Made by a program: the position numbers and the translations under genes. From Agrocybe praecox (taxonomy: Eukaryota > Basidiomycota > Agaricomycetes > Agaricales > Agrocybaceae), in NCBI GenBank assembly GCA_964017145.1, contig OZ024850.1:3449618-3513617 (forward strand): a stretch of 64,000 nt of DNA, written 5' to 3'. Below, one piece after another: positions 50,990 through 62,466 of this stretch. A model generated the notes under the pieces. The model was not told the origin of the DNA. It worked only from the letters and a program-made list of their open reading frames with translations, and made no database searches. Position 1 is the first letter of the stretch; each line of letters begins with the position of its first letter.

Positions 50990-51498
50990 TGAAATGATGT
51001 GAACCGTTTTGAGTTTGGTGAAAGAGGTGAGACGAGGCGGAATCGTCTCGGGGTTCTAAACCTCTCAGTGATATGGGTAGTAAACGGTAAGGATGGTTGT
51101 GGGACGTTGCATAGATCAATAATGAGTGTGAGACAGGTACATTCTTCTGCTAGGGGGTACAAACCAGTAGGACTACGTTTATATATGTAATTCTACTGGA
51201 AGCGATACTCAGGAGGCAGAATCTGAAATAAAATCGAATGGGGAAGGTTTATCTAGGCGAAAAGGGAATTCCCAAGGGAAATTAAACAAGCGACGGACTA
51301 CCCCTAAGGATGCTTCGCTGGTAGAAAGGAAAATAAACTAAAAAGGTGACATGAGGAAAAGGGGGTTATGTGGATCTGGTACGATGATAAGGAAAAGGAA
51401 CAATGAGAGAAAAAGAGGGGGAAAGACTAGTTCCGCTGATTATATCGAAACAGTGCGTTTGTGCGACTTCCAGGTGTACGCTGGGTGCGTACCCTACA
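50990..51498 (+). mobile_element. 509-bp solo-LTR-like element, copy 2
   Basis: TGAAATGATGTGAACCG...GGTGCGTACCCTACA, flanked by GTAC on both sides (50986-50989, 51499-51502). The uninterrupted sequence survives at DUF6533 copy 1 (near 24146: GATCAAAGTACATTTACATC), so the insertion point and target duplication are directly visible. Confidence 0.88.
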
Positions 51499-51554
51499 GT
51501 ACATTTGCATCACGATATTTGGCTCTGAGTTGCAAACCTCAACGGTCCTTGTCT

Positions 51555-52502
51555 GTAACCCACTCTGTTTCGATTAAACAAACGCCTTTCGAATAGAAAT
51601 CCGTTTAAACAGCCAAGACTCTTAAACGGGTGTTTAAACGGTCAAGACTCTTAAACGAGTGTTTAAACGATATAGTTTCTTAAACACAATTATAATCAGA
51701 GTAAAACATATATTATATTAAAAACACAAAAACGGTAGCTATGTATACATCAGACTAACACCGAATACCAAAAGAAATTAAAGTTTACTATTACACCCGA
51801 AAAAATGAAATTCAACCGCGTTGAATGGCTGAATGAGAGTGAACATGTTTAATGATTCAATCAAGGTCAACCACGTTGAACTGTTCAACGCCGTTCAACC
51901 TTGATTGAACCATTAAACGGGATGAAACATTCAATCCCGTTTAATCCGAAAGAAAACAAGTCAACGGCGTTCAACGCAGTCAACACGTTCAACGCCGTTT
52001 AATCGAGACAAATGATTAAACGGCATTAAACGTGATCAACCATTGAATGCCGTTGAAATTTCAGAACAAGAGGGGGAAAAAAGAAGGCGACAAAAGGGGA
52101 GGGAAGGGACAGCAGGTAATGGAAGGAGGATTGAGAGCGGAGAGTCTAAATGGAAGAGAAGTGCCCTTCCTGCCACTAAAACTGGATAACCGTAGAATAT
52201 ACTTACCTGTTATTCCTATCTTTTTGTAACTCCACAGCACAGAACGATCCCATTCCATCGCCTTCTTCACCGAGCGCCTTGGTGGGCAGTGAGTACTGGA
52301 GTGGTCAGACCAGACTGATACTGGTATTGTGTCGCTGTTTTGGCTGCTAATGTTGCCAGAGGATTGCGTTGGTGGACGCGGGCATGGCAATGGCGGTGGG
52401 AAAGGGTGGAATGTTGGTGGAGGTTGGACTTAACAACCAAGGTACGACTGTGGCAAACGCGGGCTGTGTTTTGAGTTTGAAACTCCGCGCAATTGTCGCA
52501 GG
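51555..52502. mobile_element. Insertion in the end of DUF6533 copy 2, palindrome-rich
   Basis: The DUF6533 3' sequence is continuous to about 51554 and resumes at 52703 after the N gap. TCAACGGTCCTTGT occurs at both borders. The insert starts with three 29-bp tandem units, each beginning GTTTAAAC (51603, 51632, 51661). From 51811 to about 52060 it is dominated by TTCAACG/CGTTGAA and TTAAACGG/CCGTTTAA words in both orientations, including one hairpin spanning 51848-51918. The stretch 52206-52500 has a possible minus-strand coding piece ending in a good GTAAGTAT donor, family not recognised. The transposon class is unresolved because of the gap. Confidence 0.55.
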
Positions 52503-52702
52503 NNNNNNNNNNNNNNNNNNNNNNNNNNNNNNNNNNNNNNNNNNNNNNNNNNNNNNNNNNNNNNNNNNNNNNNNNNNNNNNNNNNNNNNNNNNNNNNNNN
52601 NNNNNNNNNNNNNNNNNNNNNNNNNNNNNNNNNNNNNNNNNNNNNNNNNNNNNNNNNNNNNNNNNNNNNNNNNNNNNNNNNNNNNNNNNNNNNNNNNNNN
52701 NN
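52503..52702. other. Assembly gap, 200 N
   Basis: Exactly 200 unknown bases, a common placeholder size. Sequence on either side is not necessarily adjacent in the genome. Confidence 0.97.
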
Positions 52703-54564
52703 GTCAACGGTCCTTGTGATGCAACACTTTCCGCTGACGGCTCAATAACACCTTGCGTTAAATTGAGATTATCATAAGATATCAGAACATCTTCCCGCAC
52801 CGCACTACGAATGTTGAGGATGAGCCTGGAAGCCATCATGTTGGGGACGGCGAAGGTAAGGCCAAAGCCGACGAATCCCAATATCTATATGTTGAAATTA
52901 GCTTATTACTCGTATAGGAGGCGAATGTATGTCTAAGATTTAAATCTGACTCTTACCGGAGAAACCAAGGCGGATATCAGTAGAGTAAGGAAACAAGAAC
53001 CAATGCTATGTTAAATAAATCAAAGGGTTACAACCTCGATTAAAAATATCGGAGCAAACGAAGGACTGACCATATGAAATATATGAATGAATCACGAAGA
53101 ATCACATTTAATAGTTGAAAGCGACGTCGATAAATTGTGCACGGAGCAGATGTGCCACCTGCTGTTGTTGACTCTATTATCTTGACAACAGCCATCCCAC
53201 ACAATGATATCTCGAATAGGAGCAAAGGAATAAGTGGGACATAAAGATTTCGGTACGTCACTTTTTCAAATATGCACCAACCAAATTTTAGTCTCCAAAC
53301 TGCAGAGACCTTGATTAGCAAGTATTAACGAGTTGTACTTCATGAGCGTATATCTGCACACCTTTCACAGTGGAAATCTCCCATCTAAGAAGTACGCTCG
53401 TGGTCAACGTTGATAAGACAGACAGGCCAATCATCAGGCGGAGAATTTGGCGGCTAGTAGCGTATAGAGCGTAGATGCGTAATTGCAAGATTACTGTGGC
53501 AGAAAGTCAGTCGATTTAGTAGGGTAAAAAGATTCGTAGAGGCTACATCTGATTACCTTGTATGGTAAAAATGTTTGCAAGGGAGACCCCACGGCGGAAC
53601 TTCAGCTGCATAGTACCTAGTTTTGTATGTCAATATGGTCTCAAATTCCGTCTAGGGATCTACTCACATCTAAAAAGAAATAAAAAAGAAAGAGGCATAA
53701 ATATCCGCGTGCTACTTAAAGATGCTCAGCGATGAATGTCTTACGTCTATTTTGAACATATTATTGATACCCGTTAGCACTGATAGTCATGTTCGAACAA
53801 ATACATACATGACTCACCGAAATATGCTGTACTGGAATAAAACTCCCTAGAAGGTCAGAATTTAAACACATTTTCAGCAAATGATCTTGTTTCAGAAGCG
53901 ATACTTACAGGAAGCGGCTCCTCTAGATAGCTCAACGACATAAGAAATGACCAGGACAATTGTTTCGATACGTACAGAACAACCAACAGTCCATAATAGC
54001 GATTCTGAGAAAAGAATCAGCCGGAAATTTCTACTCACCAGCTACCGATGGTATTTCTTACCACCAAATATAGCACCTTTCCTAGTGACCAGCGCTCGCG
54101 CTAAGTTGAGCAGTTGTGAGAAAAGGGTTACTGCTAATAAACATACATTCTCGGCATACCCATATAAGAGTTACTTCTTTCTCAAATGTCAGGACTACAA
54201 AAGCCGAAATAGTATGTCAGTACCACTGGCAATGGCATAGAGTAGACAACATACCATAATCGTAAATTAAGAGGGTTGCTGCCGCCACTTGTAGTCAACA
54301 CTGTCAGTCGTGGGACTAAGAAGGGAAAAATTACTCACGGATAGCATACGAGGTGATTTGAAGAACGAAATGACCTTCAATCAAATGGTCTACAGGGGAT
54401 TTTTGCATGGCAAGCTCACTACTTGATGAGTGTGACGGGTGCGAGACGGCGGTGTATGTGGGATATAATTTTGAGGTACTGTGATGCTTATAAGATAAGG
54501 AACGAAAGTACATGTAAGTAACTATTGATGCTCTGAGAACGGATATCAACACAGATGACATCAT
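52703..54564 (-). CDS. DUF6533 membrane protein, copy 2 (3' end disrupted)
   Basis: Multi-pass membrane protein, function unknown. Exons read on the minus strand: 54339-54408 (from MQKSPVD; an upstream ATG lies at 54564), 54255-54287 (LAAATLLIYDY), 54160-54194 (VLTFEKEVTLIW, intact here), 54062-54100 (RERWSLGKVLYLV), 53909-54004 (NRYYGLLVVLYV), 53339-53493 (LQLRIYALYATSRQIL), a long exon with LRDSFIYF (about 53040-53300), and a last exon with NMMASRLILNIRSA. The first five exons join in one frame. The small exon 53818-53846 leaves the frame unresolved. The C-terminus runs into the insertion and the N gap at 52702, and a solo LTR sits in its former 3' flank. It is probably damaged. Confidence 0.75.
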
Positions 54565-57200
54565 TCACCCTGACACATATTGACAGCTGGCGCTAAAGCA
54601 TTGTCATATATATTTATATATGTATACCCAGGGGGCGGCATGTAGACCGGCCGCCGGATCCAAAATAGTCCAACCTAAATCAAAAGTCCCGAATACTGGT
54701 GAGCTGACGAGCCTCAGTCCATTTCTCAAGATGTGAACTCAAAAGAGGTTCGATGTTTTAAAGACTGAGTCGAGTGCCGATGAATGCCGATGGATTGATC
54801 AAACCGTGTCGGTGTTGAATTGGACTTGGGTACGGTGCCAGTACTTGATTTGTTTTTATTCCTCGACACTTTGATGGTCCCTGTTTCACCGGGTTCCATC
54901 CCCTCATAAGGCTTAGAATCACTCTCCAGGCTTGTCTCTTTGTCTCTTTTGATTGTTACTAACAATGTATTAATTTTGCCCTTGTTCTTTGCCATCTGAA
55001 CGACGTTTGACTGTCTTATGTATGCCACGATATGACGCTATAATCTAGATATGAATAGAGTCGACGAGAAAATAATATTTTGCCATGATCGGCCAACAAA
55101 AAAATCACAATGTGCCTGTGTGTGTGTGTCTGTCCATGTGCCGGTGCGTATCGCTTTGATTGCTTCTCTCCTTTAGGCCACTATAATTTCTCAGGCTCGT
55201 GCTTTGTGTTTGTGACCCAACGGAAATACTGTCAGTGGTGGCTACAAAGTATCCAAGAACAGCCCTACTTTCTCCCGGAGTTTGTATTCTTGTCAATGAT
55301 CTGATCACATGCCGGGTGTAGTTGATGTGCAACGGCTCGAACATGCGACGACGGACAGACTGCGGACACGTCTTCTGAATATATGACATCAAAAGCAGGG
55401 TCAAGTTGGACGGCCTCACGATGTCTCCACATTGTGATTTATTTGACCATCTGTACCGCAATTGCGTTTTGTGATCGTCTCAAACGCGTCTCGGTAAGAA
55501 AACTGAAGTTCGAATATTTGCTTTCAGCCAGACCGCGAAATGCGGGTGACTATCATCAAATCCAACACCTATTTGCTGAGAAAGCAAAAAAAAGGGGTGA
55601 GAATGGATGAAATTGCCCACATCGGGCCCTGAGGCCTGAATGCGAGCGAAGGGTCATTCAATTGGTAACTATCAAAGTAGGGCATAAGAACAACAGAAGA
55701 AAAGAAAGTGAAAAGAGAAAGCAAGAGCAAGAAGACCCTCTTCTACATGTTCAATATCCCGACACTCATCCCACCTACAGTGCATAGGAATCTATATCGG
55801 ACGCCATACTCTGTTCAGATCTCTGATCCTCCACTCCTATTTGCACCACTCTATGAAAGGGAGCGGACGAATTAGACAGTCTCGACAAGAAATATGGCGC
55901 TCGATTGGAACCAAAGGTTAGTGGGTATGTAGGTAGATTGTCAGTTCGGAGGTGGAGACATGTACACATTCTCGTTCTCCGGCAACCATCCACTGCACAA
56001 TTGTACAAAGATTTATTAGACGATGTAAGGATTCATTTATGTAAGTACACCTATATCATATATCTCGTTAGACACACCACCGAACAGGAGAATGTACGGG
56101 TCCCCCTTAAACGATCAGTACAGCTGTGTGCATGAGAACCCTCTGTGCGGGGTGGGATGGCATAGGGCGTGTCAATGTGGGCGCTATATATCTTTCGCGA
56201 ACGCATCAACCACTACATAACGCAGAATTGAGTACCTCTCACAGATGATTCGTTCTATTGGGTTTCCGAAACGCAAAATACTTGGCGGGCGTACGCGATA
56301 CGGATTTTGGCTGAATTGCAAGTAGACAGATGTCTCTGGATCGTTAACGATGAGGTGAGTTAAACCGCCCGATACGAGTCCTTCAGGGTGAGCTGTGTGA
56401 GATGAGCAATCAGCGACGAATATCAGAGTAGAATTTACACACACGGAGGCGATAATCAATTGATGAATGAAAGACGAGTTAGGACAGAAGAACGATATCG
56501 GAGACGGGACAAAAAAGTTATGGACGATAAGGAAGGGAAGAGAAGAAGTAAGACTCAAGAATATGAACGGAAAACGAAACTGATTGGCAGATAAAAGACG
56601 CGTGAAAAGGATATCAGTGAAGAACCAGGAAGTATAGATGACACACATACAAGCACATGAGATTGATGGAGTGGCCAGAGCGTTCAATCCGTAGACCGGT
56701 TGAAAGCGAGCGAGATAGAGAGAGCAACGATGATGGAGACGGGAGAGGCACACGAGCGAGGGCGAGGTAAGAGAGGGGTGGAGCGGGAGAAGGGGGAGAA
56801 GACAGGCAGGGAAAGGCAAACAGGGGAGAAGAGCGAATAAATGATAGAAAGCGAAACAACGAAAGTGAAATGAAGAAGTGTGATGATGTTTACACGAGGA
56901 ACATACAAACGAGTAAACAAAGAGAAAAAGAGGAGGGGAGAAATTAATAGAGCAATTGCCCGAATGAGCGAAGGAAAGCGTGAAGGGGATTGGAAATGGT
57001 GGGGGAAAGTAATGAAATAAAGTCGGTGTGCTAGCTAATATGTGACGTTCTGGAAGCAGAAAAGAAAGGAGAAGAATGTGGGAGAAACCTGAATGTGGGA
57101 TAGAGAGTAAACGAAAGAAAGCTAAAGGGAGACGCTTTTTGACAAAGCAGAGGAGCGATGGAAGGGTCAGATGAGACGGGGAGACGAATGCACACATTGT
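54565..57200. other. Intergenic with purine-rich repeat
   Basis: The stretch 54600-55800 shows no gene. The stretch 56400-57170 is strongly purine-rich on the plus strand and resembles 26520-26880; its minus-strand 397-aa frame (56184-57377) is Ser/Leu/Phe/Pro-rich and treated as an artefact. Confidence 0.45.
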
Positions 57201-57337
57201 TACTCTGGTTGCAGATTCGAGGGCTGCCTTCATCGAAGTCGTGAACACAGTCTCAAGATGGCTGAGAATGAGCGAACGACCGTTCCCGGATACTGTGTAG
57301 GCGATGCAGAGTACCTCGAGATCCGCAACCGGTCGTA
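57201..57337. other. Covarying stem module, copy 4
   Basis: Outer arms GGTTGC (57207-57212) and GCAACC (57325-57330) pair; compared with copy 2 (GGTCGC/GCGACC) both sides have changed. Extended to GGTTGCAGAT/ATCCGCAACC, 9/10 pair. Inner stem ACACAGT (57245-57251) with ACTGTGT (57292-57298); again both sides differ from copy 2 and still pair. Confidence 0.6.
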
Positions 57338-59436
57338 TTTCCTTTCTCCCCTTGTGCGTATGTATGTCCATGACCAACCAAAAAGGTCAAGTGATGATCG
57401 ATGACCCTCTGCATTGTCGTCCCACGCTAAACCAGTTTTTCGAGCTTTGCATTCACCTGCTACCCAACGCGACATTCCATGTCTTCGACCGTTGTGCAGG
57501 GACGAGGATTTCTGGGTGCGTAGTGAAACCCAAGCAGATTCAGGCGGGGTACAGACGATGGATGCATGGGAGGAAGAGACGTAAAGGATGGAGGGTGGAG
57601 GGGGTGCGATGATGGACGTGTCGTTTAGGTTGGTGGTTGTGCGCACATTGGTCGGACGAGCTCCGAACGTGCATGTATGGGTCTCTGAGGGAGAGTAATG
57701 GGGTATAGGTACCACCTGTCGTTCCGTCCCTCTCAGCCATTATTCCTCTCCCCGTCCTATACTCCAGCCCATCCACCCAACAGAGCCAGTTTTCAGCCCC
57801 TGCTCGGCGAACGTTACACAGAGCTCGATTTCATGAGAAATCCGCGGTATCGCATCGTACCTCTGCCCAGACAGGGAAGAACAAACAGTATCCGGCAAGA
57901 GAAAAACAGAAAGGAACGACGGTGCTGCTGGGGATAGTCGCGGTCATGATCACGCCAGCAAATCGATCGGCCCGAATTCATTGCATTGTTTGGCTCTGCT
58001 TGCTCATCGCGCCTAGCTCGGCAAAATGTGCGAATGCGAAAAATCAGAATACCGATAGCGTCCCTGAGCCTGTCTTTTCCCCCTGAATTTCATAAATGAC
58101 TTGCTTTTGGTAGTTGAAAGTCGTTTTTCAGGTGTTCTCAAATACACTTTCTCAACTATCTACATGTTAAGCCATACATGAATGGTTTATTAAGTAAATA
58201 CGGACAACAACCTGAGCATATGTTGCTCTGTGTCACGCTCCGGTACCCTGCTGTTGCTCGTCAAGAAACCTGTTGCTCCGCAAGATAGAATGAGGTAGAA
58301 CATTGATGGCAGGACTTATCACCATCAAAACTTTGTTCGATGTTAGCCCTTGTATTGTTCGTGTTACCTACAGATACATGGCAAGGCAGAGTCACGATGT
58401 TGCTTACCATACTACCTATTAGTCGAACCCACTACATCACTTGAGGATGGGATATTTTACCTCATGATAACATACGCGTTCTAGACTCGTGCAGTTGTGG
58501 TACTGGCAGTGTATGCGGCGTATGTACTCGAGGGCGATCTTCTGTTGGACCGTCTGGTGATTGAGGTTAGCTGAAATTGATACTAAAATATGTTTCTCGG
58601 ATAGAAATGTACTCAAATAAATTCACCATTTAGCAAAAAAAAAAAAATCGCGAACGTCAGTGAAAGTTCGGTTTGTTGCAATTGCCAATTGTTCTTCATT
58701 GTTTGTTCCCGTTCAGTGCTGCTCTTGGATTCTTCTTCTCGATTATTCTGTCTCGGGAGCACTTAAGCTGTCATCCTTACCCATTGTTTCTTTCATGCTT
58801 AAGGACACTGCGCTTAGCGCGCACTTTCTTGGCTTTATGCTCCAGGGTCCTATATGAAATATTTCAGTACAACGTCGAAAGAAGTTACGATATATTCCCA
58901 TTGTTTTGCATGTGGGGCTCGGCAAAAATTTCATAGTGCATGCGTAAGTACTTATTTCATCGATCACTGTACGGTACAATAAGAGAAATAATGTATGTCA
59001 CGACATATCAGGAAACATATAAATACAGCCAAGTATTTCGTTGATAAATTTCATTTTCCCCACCTCATTTGGACACTTGCCAACAGTTTCGGCACTATGG
59101 AACCTCTTCTTCAAGAAAATTCCATTCATTATTGTCCTCACTGTATCCGACCTTCTTTATTAACCAATTGGATATTTCACATCAAGATAGCGCTACTCTC
59201 AGATCGCAGCCAGTATAGCGTGTAGAGAGATAACAAAGGGATCCTGGGGCAAACGGCGTCGATGGATTTTCATCCCTCATTCGCGTAACTTTGCGTAACA
59301 TTTACTAATAGTCACCGGATACTCCCATCGATGCCACCTCCCTGCCACAGCATAGTGACTGAAGCACACACTCCAAAATTTTCTACCTACGGCGTAGTAT
59401 ATGTCCTATGTGGCCGCATACAAGACAGGGATCTAT
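57338..59436. other. Intergenic, no gene recognised
   Basis: Open frames are short and overlap on both strands. None carries a recognisable motif or a convincing exon-intron chain. Confidence 0.4.
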
Positions 59437-60028
59437 TGTAAGGTACGCACCTTGCCTACGCCCGAAACCGACACAAACACGCCATCTCGGCGCGCAGCCA
59501 ACATTTCGGATCGAAGCCATTTCCCCTTTTCCTTATACTACATTTTTAGTTTATTTTCCTTTCTGCCAGCGAAGCACCCTTAAGGTGTCAGGGTTTCCCC
59601 TATTTTCCCTTATTTTTCTATATTTATTTCGCATTTTTCCCTTTCTCAGTTATGTAGATATCTTATCTCTTTTACATCTTTGATTATCTCCTTGATTATC
59701 TCTTTGATTATCACTCAGATCTTTGATTAGATACTTATCATTTTTATTTCCCATGAGCACTGCCTCAATCACTCCACATCATTCTTCCCCTTGTTTCATG
59801 ATGTCATTGTCTTATTCATCATTCCTTTATGATGTCATTATCTTACTCATCCTTTTGTTTCATGATGTAATGTAGGAATATTCTAGAATAGCTGTAGGGT
59901 ATATATACTGGACATGTAGGTAGCTGTAGCCCCAGCTTCAATCTCTTAGGATATCCACTATCATTGGTGTGATCTCTTAGAACCATTGAGTGTCTCTCTC
60001 TTTATCTCTCTCTCTCTCTCTTTCTCTT

Positions 60029-60059
<31 letters not shown>

Positions 60060-60487
60060 TGCTTTGTCTTTGTTGGTGGCCTTGTCACACTGATTTTAGT
60101 GTTGCCCTGACATAAGGGTTCACCGTCGCTTCTTTAATTTCTTTTGGAAAACTTCTTTTCGCCTAGATAAACCTTTCCCTTTTTGATTTCATTCTATATC
60201 TTTCCCCCTGAGTATCGTTACAAGTAGAAATACATATATATACGTAGTCCTACTTGTATGTACTCCCCAGCAGAATTAGTACGGAATACACTCTGTCTCC
60301 CCTTCGTTATCGATCCACGCAACGTACGCTATGCTGTGACCACTATCTAAGCCACTCACATCTCGTATCTACTATTCCATTCCTTTGCACCACCTACCAC
60401 ATCATCATCAAGAGGTTTAGGACCCCCGAGATGATTCCGCCTCGTTTCACCTCTTCACCCGAACTCACAACGGTTCACATCGTTTCA
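59437..60487 (-). mobile_element. 509-bp LTR-like element, copy 3, interrupted
   Basis: Reverse-orientation copy of the element at 8890 and 50990: it opens (plus strand) TGTAAGGTACGCACC and closes CGGTTCACATCGTTTCA. Without the nested solo LTR and its target duplication it is about 519 bp. Flanks CTAT and CTCT are a decayed target duplication. Confidence 0.8.
59586..60112 (+). mobile_element. Solo LTR of the Ty3-type family, nested
   Basis: 527 bp starting TGTCAGGGTTTCCCC and ending TTGCCCTGACA, flanked by the exact 5-bp duplication TAAGG (59581-59585, 60113-60117). It is the same family as the LTR at 61485-61940. The length difference comes partly from a longer CT microsatellite (about 59994-60062). 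It sits inside the 509-bp element copy 3. Confidence 0.93.
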
Positions 60488-61244
60488 CTCTTGATGCGAA
60501 CTTACTGGGACCATGGAGGTTCGGGTACGCACAGCCTACCGGTAGACGATACTTCCAGGCCTGATATGATGTTACAAATACATTTCTCGGGGTTCATATT
60601 TTATACATCAGGATATTACATGGCATGCGCCGAGTCATCGGAGTCAAAACTTGTGAAATTAGCTCAGCATTCCGCTACCTCTGGCCAAATATATATCTCT
60701 TCTTCTATATTGTTCCCCACAGATAAGTAAAACCATCCATTTATTAAGTGTGCAAAGTAAAACCAATCCGCAGGAACACTGGTCATTTGCGCCTTGCGAT
60801 GTTGAGAAGGCTGCCAGTGCTGATCAGTTGATCCGACGTCGGAGTTGGAACGCTGAGTTACGTTGAAGAGTCAGTCCGCCCAAAGTTTTGTCAGCATTTC
60901 CACGCTCATTTCCAGACTTCTTTCCTTCTTTGACAGGGAAGTCACGTCAGAAATTCATAACGGCATGTCACGGCATGTCCACATAGTTCGTACTCCGCCT
61001 AGTAAGGCCCATCAGGGCCGCTAAGCGTCTCTGTCGATGATGAGGGTCTGGAAACAAGACATAGGGCAAATTATAGCACATATTCCTGTTCAAATATGTC
61101 CCAAATATATTCAAGATTATTCTGTATATTTTTCACCAAGATTTTAGCTCCGTACCCCTTGTGTACCCTAAAATATATTAAATTTTGCAGAACAGAAGTG
61201 TCGCGGATATGCTTTATTTGCCCCCCGTTCCAGAGAATGTCAAT
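60488..61244. other. Intergenic, no gene recognised
   Basis: A 158-aa frame (60254-60730) mostly reads through the LTR-like element and is not a gene. Nothing else supported. Confidence 0.45.
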
Positions 61245-61337
61245 GTCTGCTTGGTATAGTGGTTAAGTTTGCTAATTAATGGGTCTTTCTGACTCCGTAA
61301 GGCCTATAGTTTGAGTCTCCTTCGCTCATTTTTTTTT
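61245..61337 (+). other. Degenerate tRNA-like sequence with pol III signals
   Basis: Box A-like TGGTATAGTGG (61252-61262), an anticodon-arm-like GGGT CTTTCTG ACTC (anticodon would read TTC, as in tRNA-Glu), a box B-like AGTTTGAGTCT (61308-61318), then a run of nine T (61329-61337). The acceptor and T stems do not pair well. It is most likely a tRNA pseudogene or the head of a tRNA-derived SINE, not a working tRNA. Confidence 0.45.
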
Positions 61338-61422
61338 TGTATTTCCCAATTTCAAAGTTGCAAAAATTCAATAAATAACGACATTTCGAAGCAATGATAT
61401 ATATGACTTGAAAATATGTCCA

Positions 61423-61484
61423 TGAAACGATGTGAACCGTTGTGAGTTTGGTGAAGAGGTGAGACGAGGCGAAATCGTCTCGGG
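61423..61484 (+). mobile_element. 509-bp LTR-like element, copy 4, cut by the Ty3 element
   Basis: The first 62 bases (TGAAACGATGTGAACCG...ATCGTCTCGG) are present and then stop at the Ty3 LTR. The rest should lie beyond the retrotransposon, outside the window. Confidence 0.8.
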
Positions 61485-61940
61485 TGTCAGGGTTTCCCCT
61501 ATTTTCCTCTATTTTTCTATATTTATTTCGCATTTTTCCCTTTTGTAGATGTGTAGATATCTTATCTGTTTCATATCTTTGATCATCTCTTGATTATCTC
61601 TTGATTATCATTTGATTAGATACTTATCACTTTAATTTCCCATGAGCATAGCCTCATCCATTCTACATCATTCCACATCATTCTTTTACTTTCTTTATGA
61701 TGTCATTGCCTTATTCATCATTCCTTTCTATGATGTCATGGAGGAATATTCTAGAATAGCTGTAGGGTATATATACTGGACATGTATGTAGCTGTAGCCC
61801 CAGCTTCAATCTCTTAGGATATCCACTATCATTGGTGTGATCTCTTAGAACCATTGAGTGTCTCTCTCTTCATCTCTCTCTCTCTCTTGCTTTGTCTTTG
61901 TTGGTGGCCTTGTCACACTGATCTTAGTGTTGCCCTGACA
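61485..61940 (+). repeat. 5' LTR of the Ty3-type retrotransposon
   Basis: 456 bp, TGTCAGGG...CCCTGACA. Matches the solo LTR at 59586 along its length. Confidence 0.93.
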
Positions 61941-62466
61941 GAAGATTGAAGCTGTCTCAGACAACTCCACCAATCACCATCCATCATCTTACCCTCACCT
62001 ACACCAACCTACATTTATCTACACCAATCTATTCATCTCTCTTTCCACCATTTTCTCTCACATCCTTTCACTACATATATCATCCTTTTCATCATCATCA
62101 ACCCTTCAACCTCCAATATTCTCCCAATCTTCTACATCATTTCTCCCTCCCCAGTTTCAACATCTCCTCAAGACATCTCTCTTTCTACTGGATTGCTCAC
62201 TCTCTGCTGTGTGTTGTGTGTGAATTTGTAGATAGGGATACCAACTGTTGGGGTAGATTCAGGCCAACTGTTTCTGTCTTTGGTGGTCTAGGAAAATACC
62301 AGGTAGTCAATCCTGTGATCCTAGGTTTAGACCCACTGTGTTTGGGGTGACAACTGGGTATCTAGTATATAGTTTTTTTAGTTACTTAGTATAGTCTCAA
62401 GGGCACTTTTTGTAGATAGCTTCTCCCACACACACACCAGAGAGCCTCTACTTTATCTGCACCAAG
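61941..62466 (+). other. Retrotransposon 5' leader
   Basis: CT/CA-rich leader between the LTR and gag. A frame at 61946-62350 has no motif and is not called. I could not identify which tRNA would prime at the GAAGATTGAAGC stretch after the LTR. Confidence 0.6.

Noticed and set aside
56184..57377. 397-aa minus-strand open frame
   Set aside because: Same composition artefact over a purine-rich block that is repeated at 26.5 kb with different frames.
60254..60730. 158-aa plus-strand frame as a gene
   Set aside because: Its first half is the reverse strand of the 509-bp LTR-like element; no protein motif.
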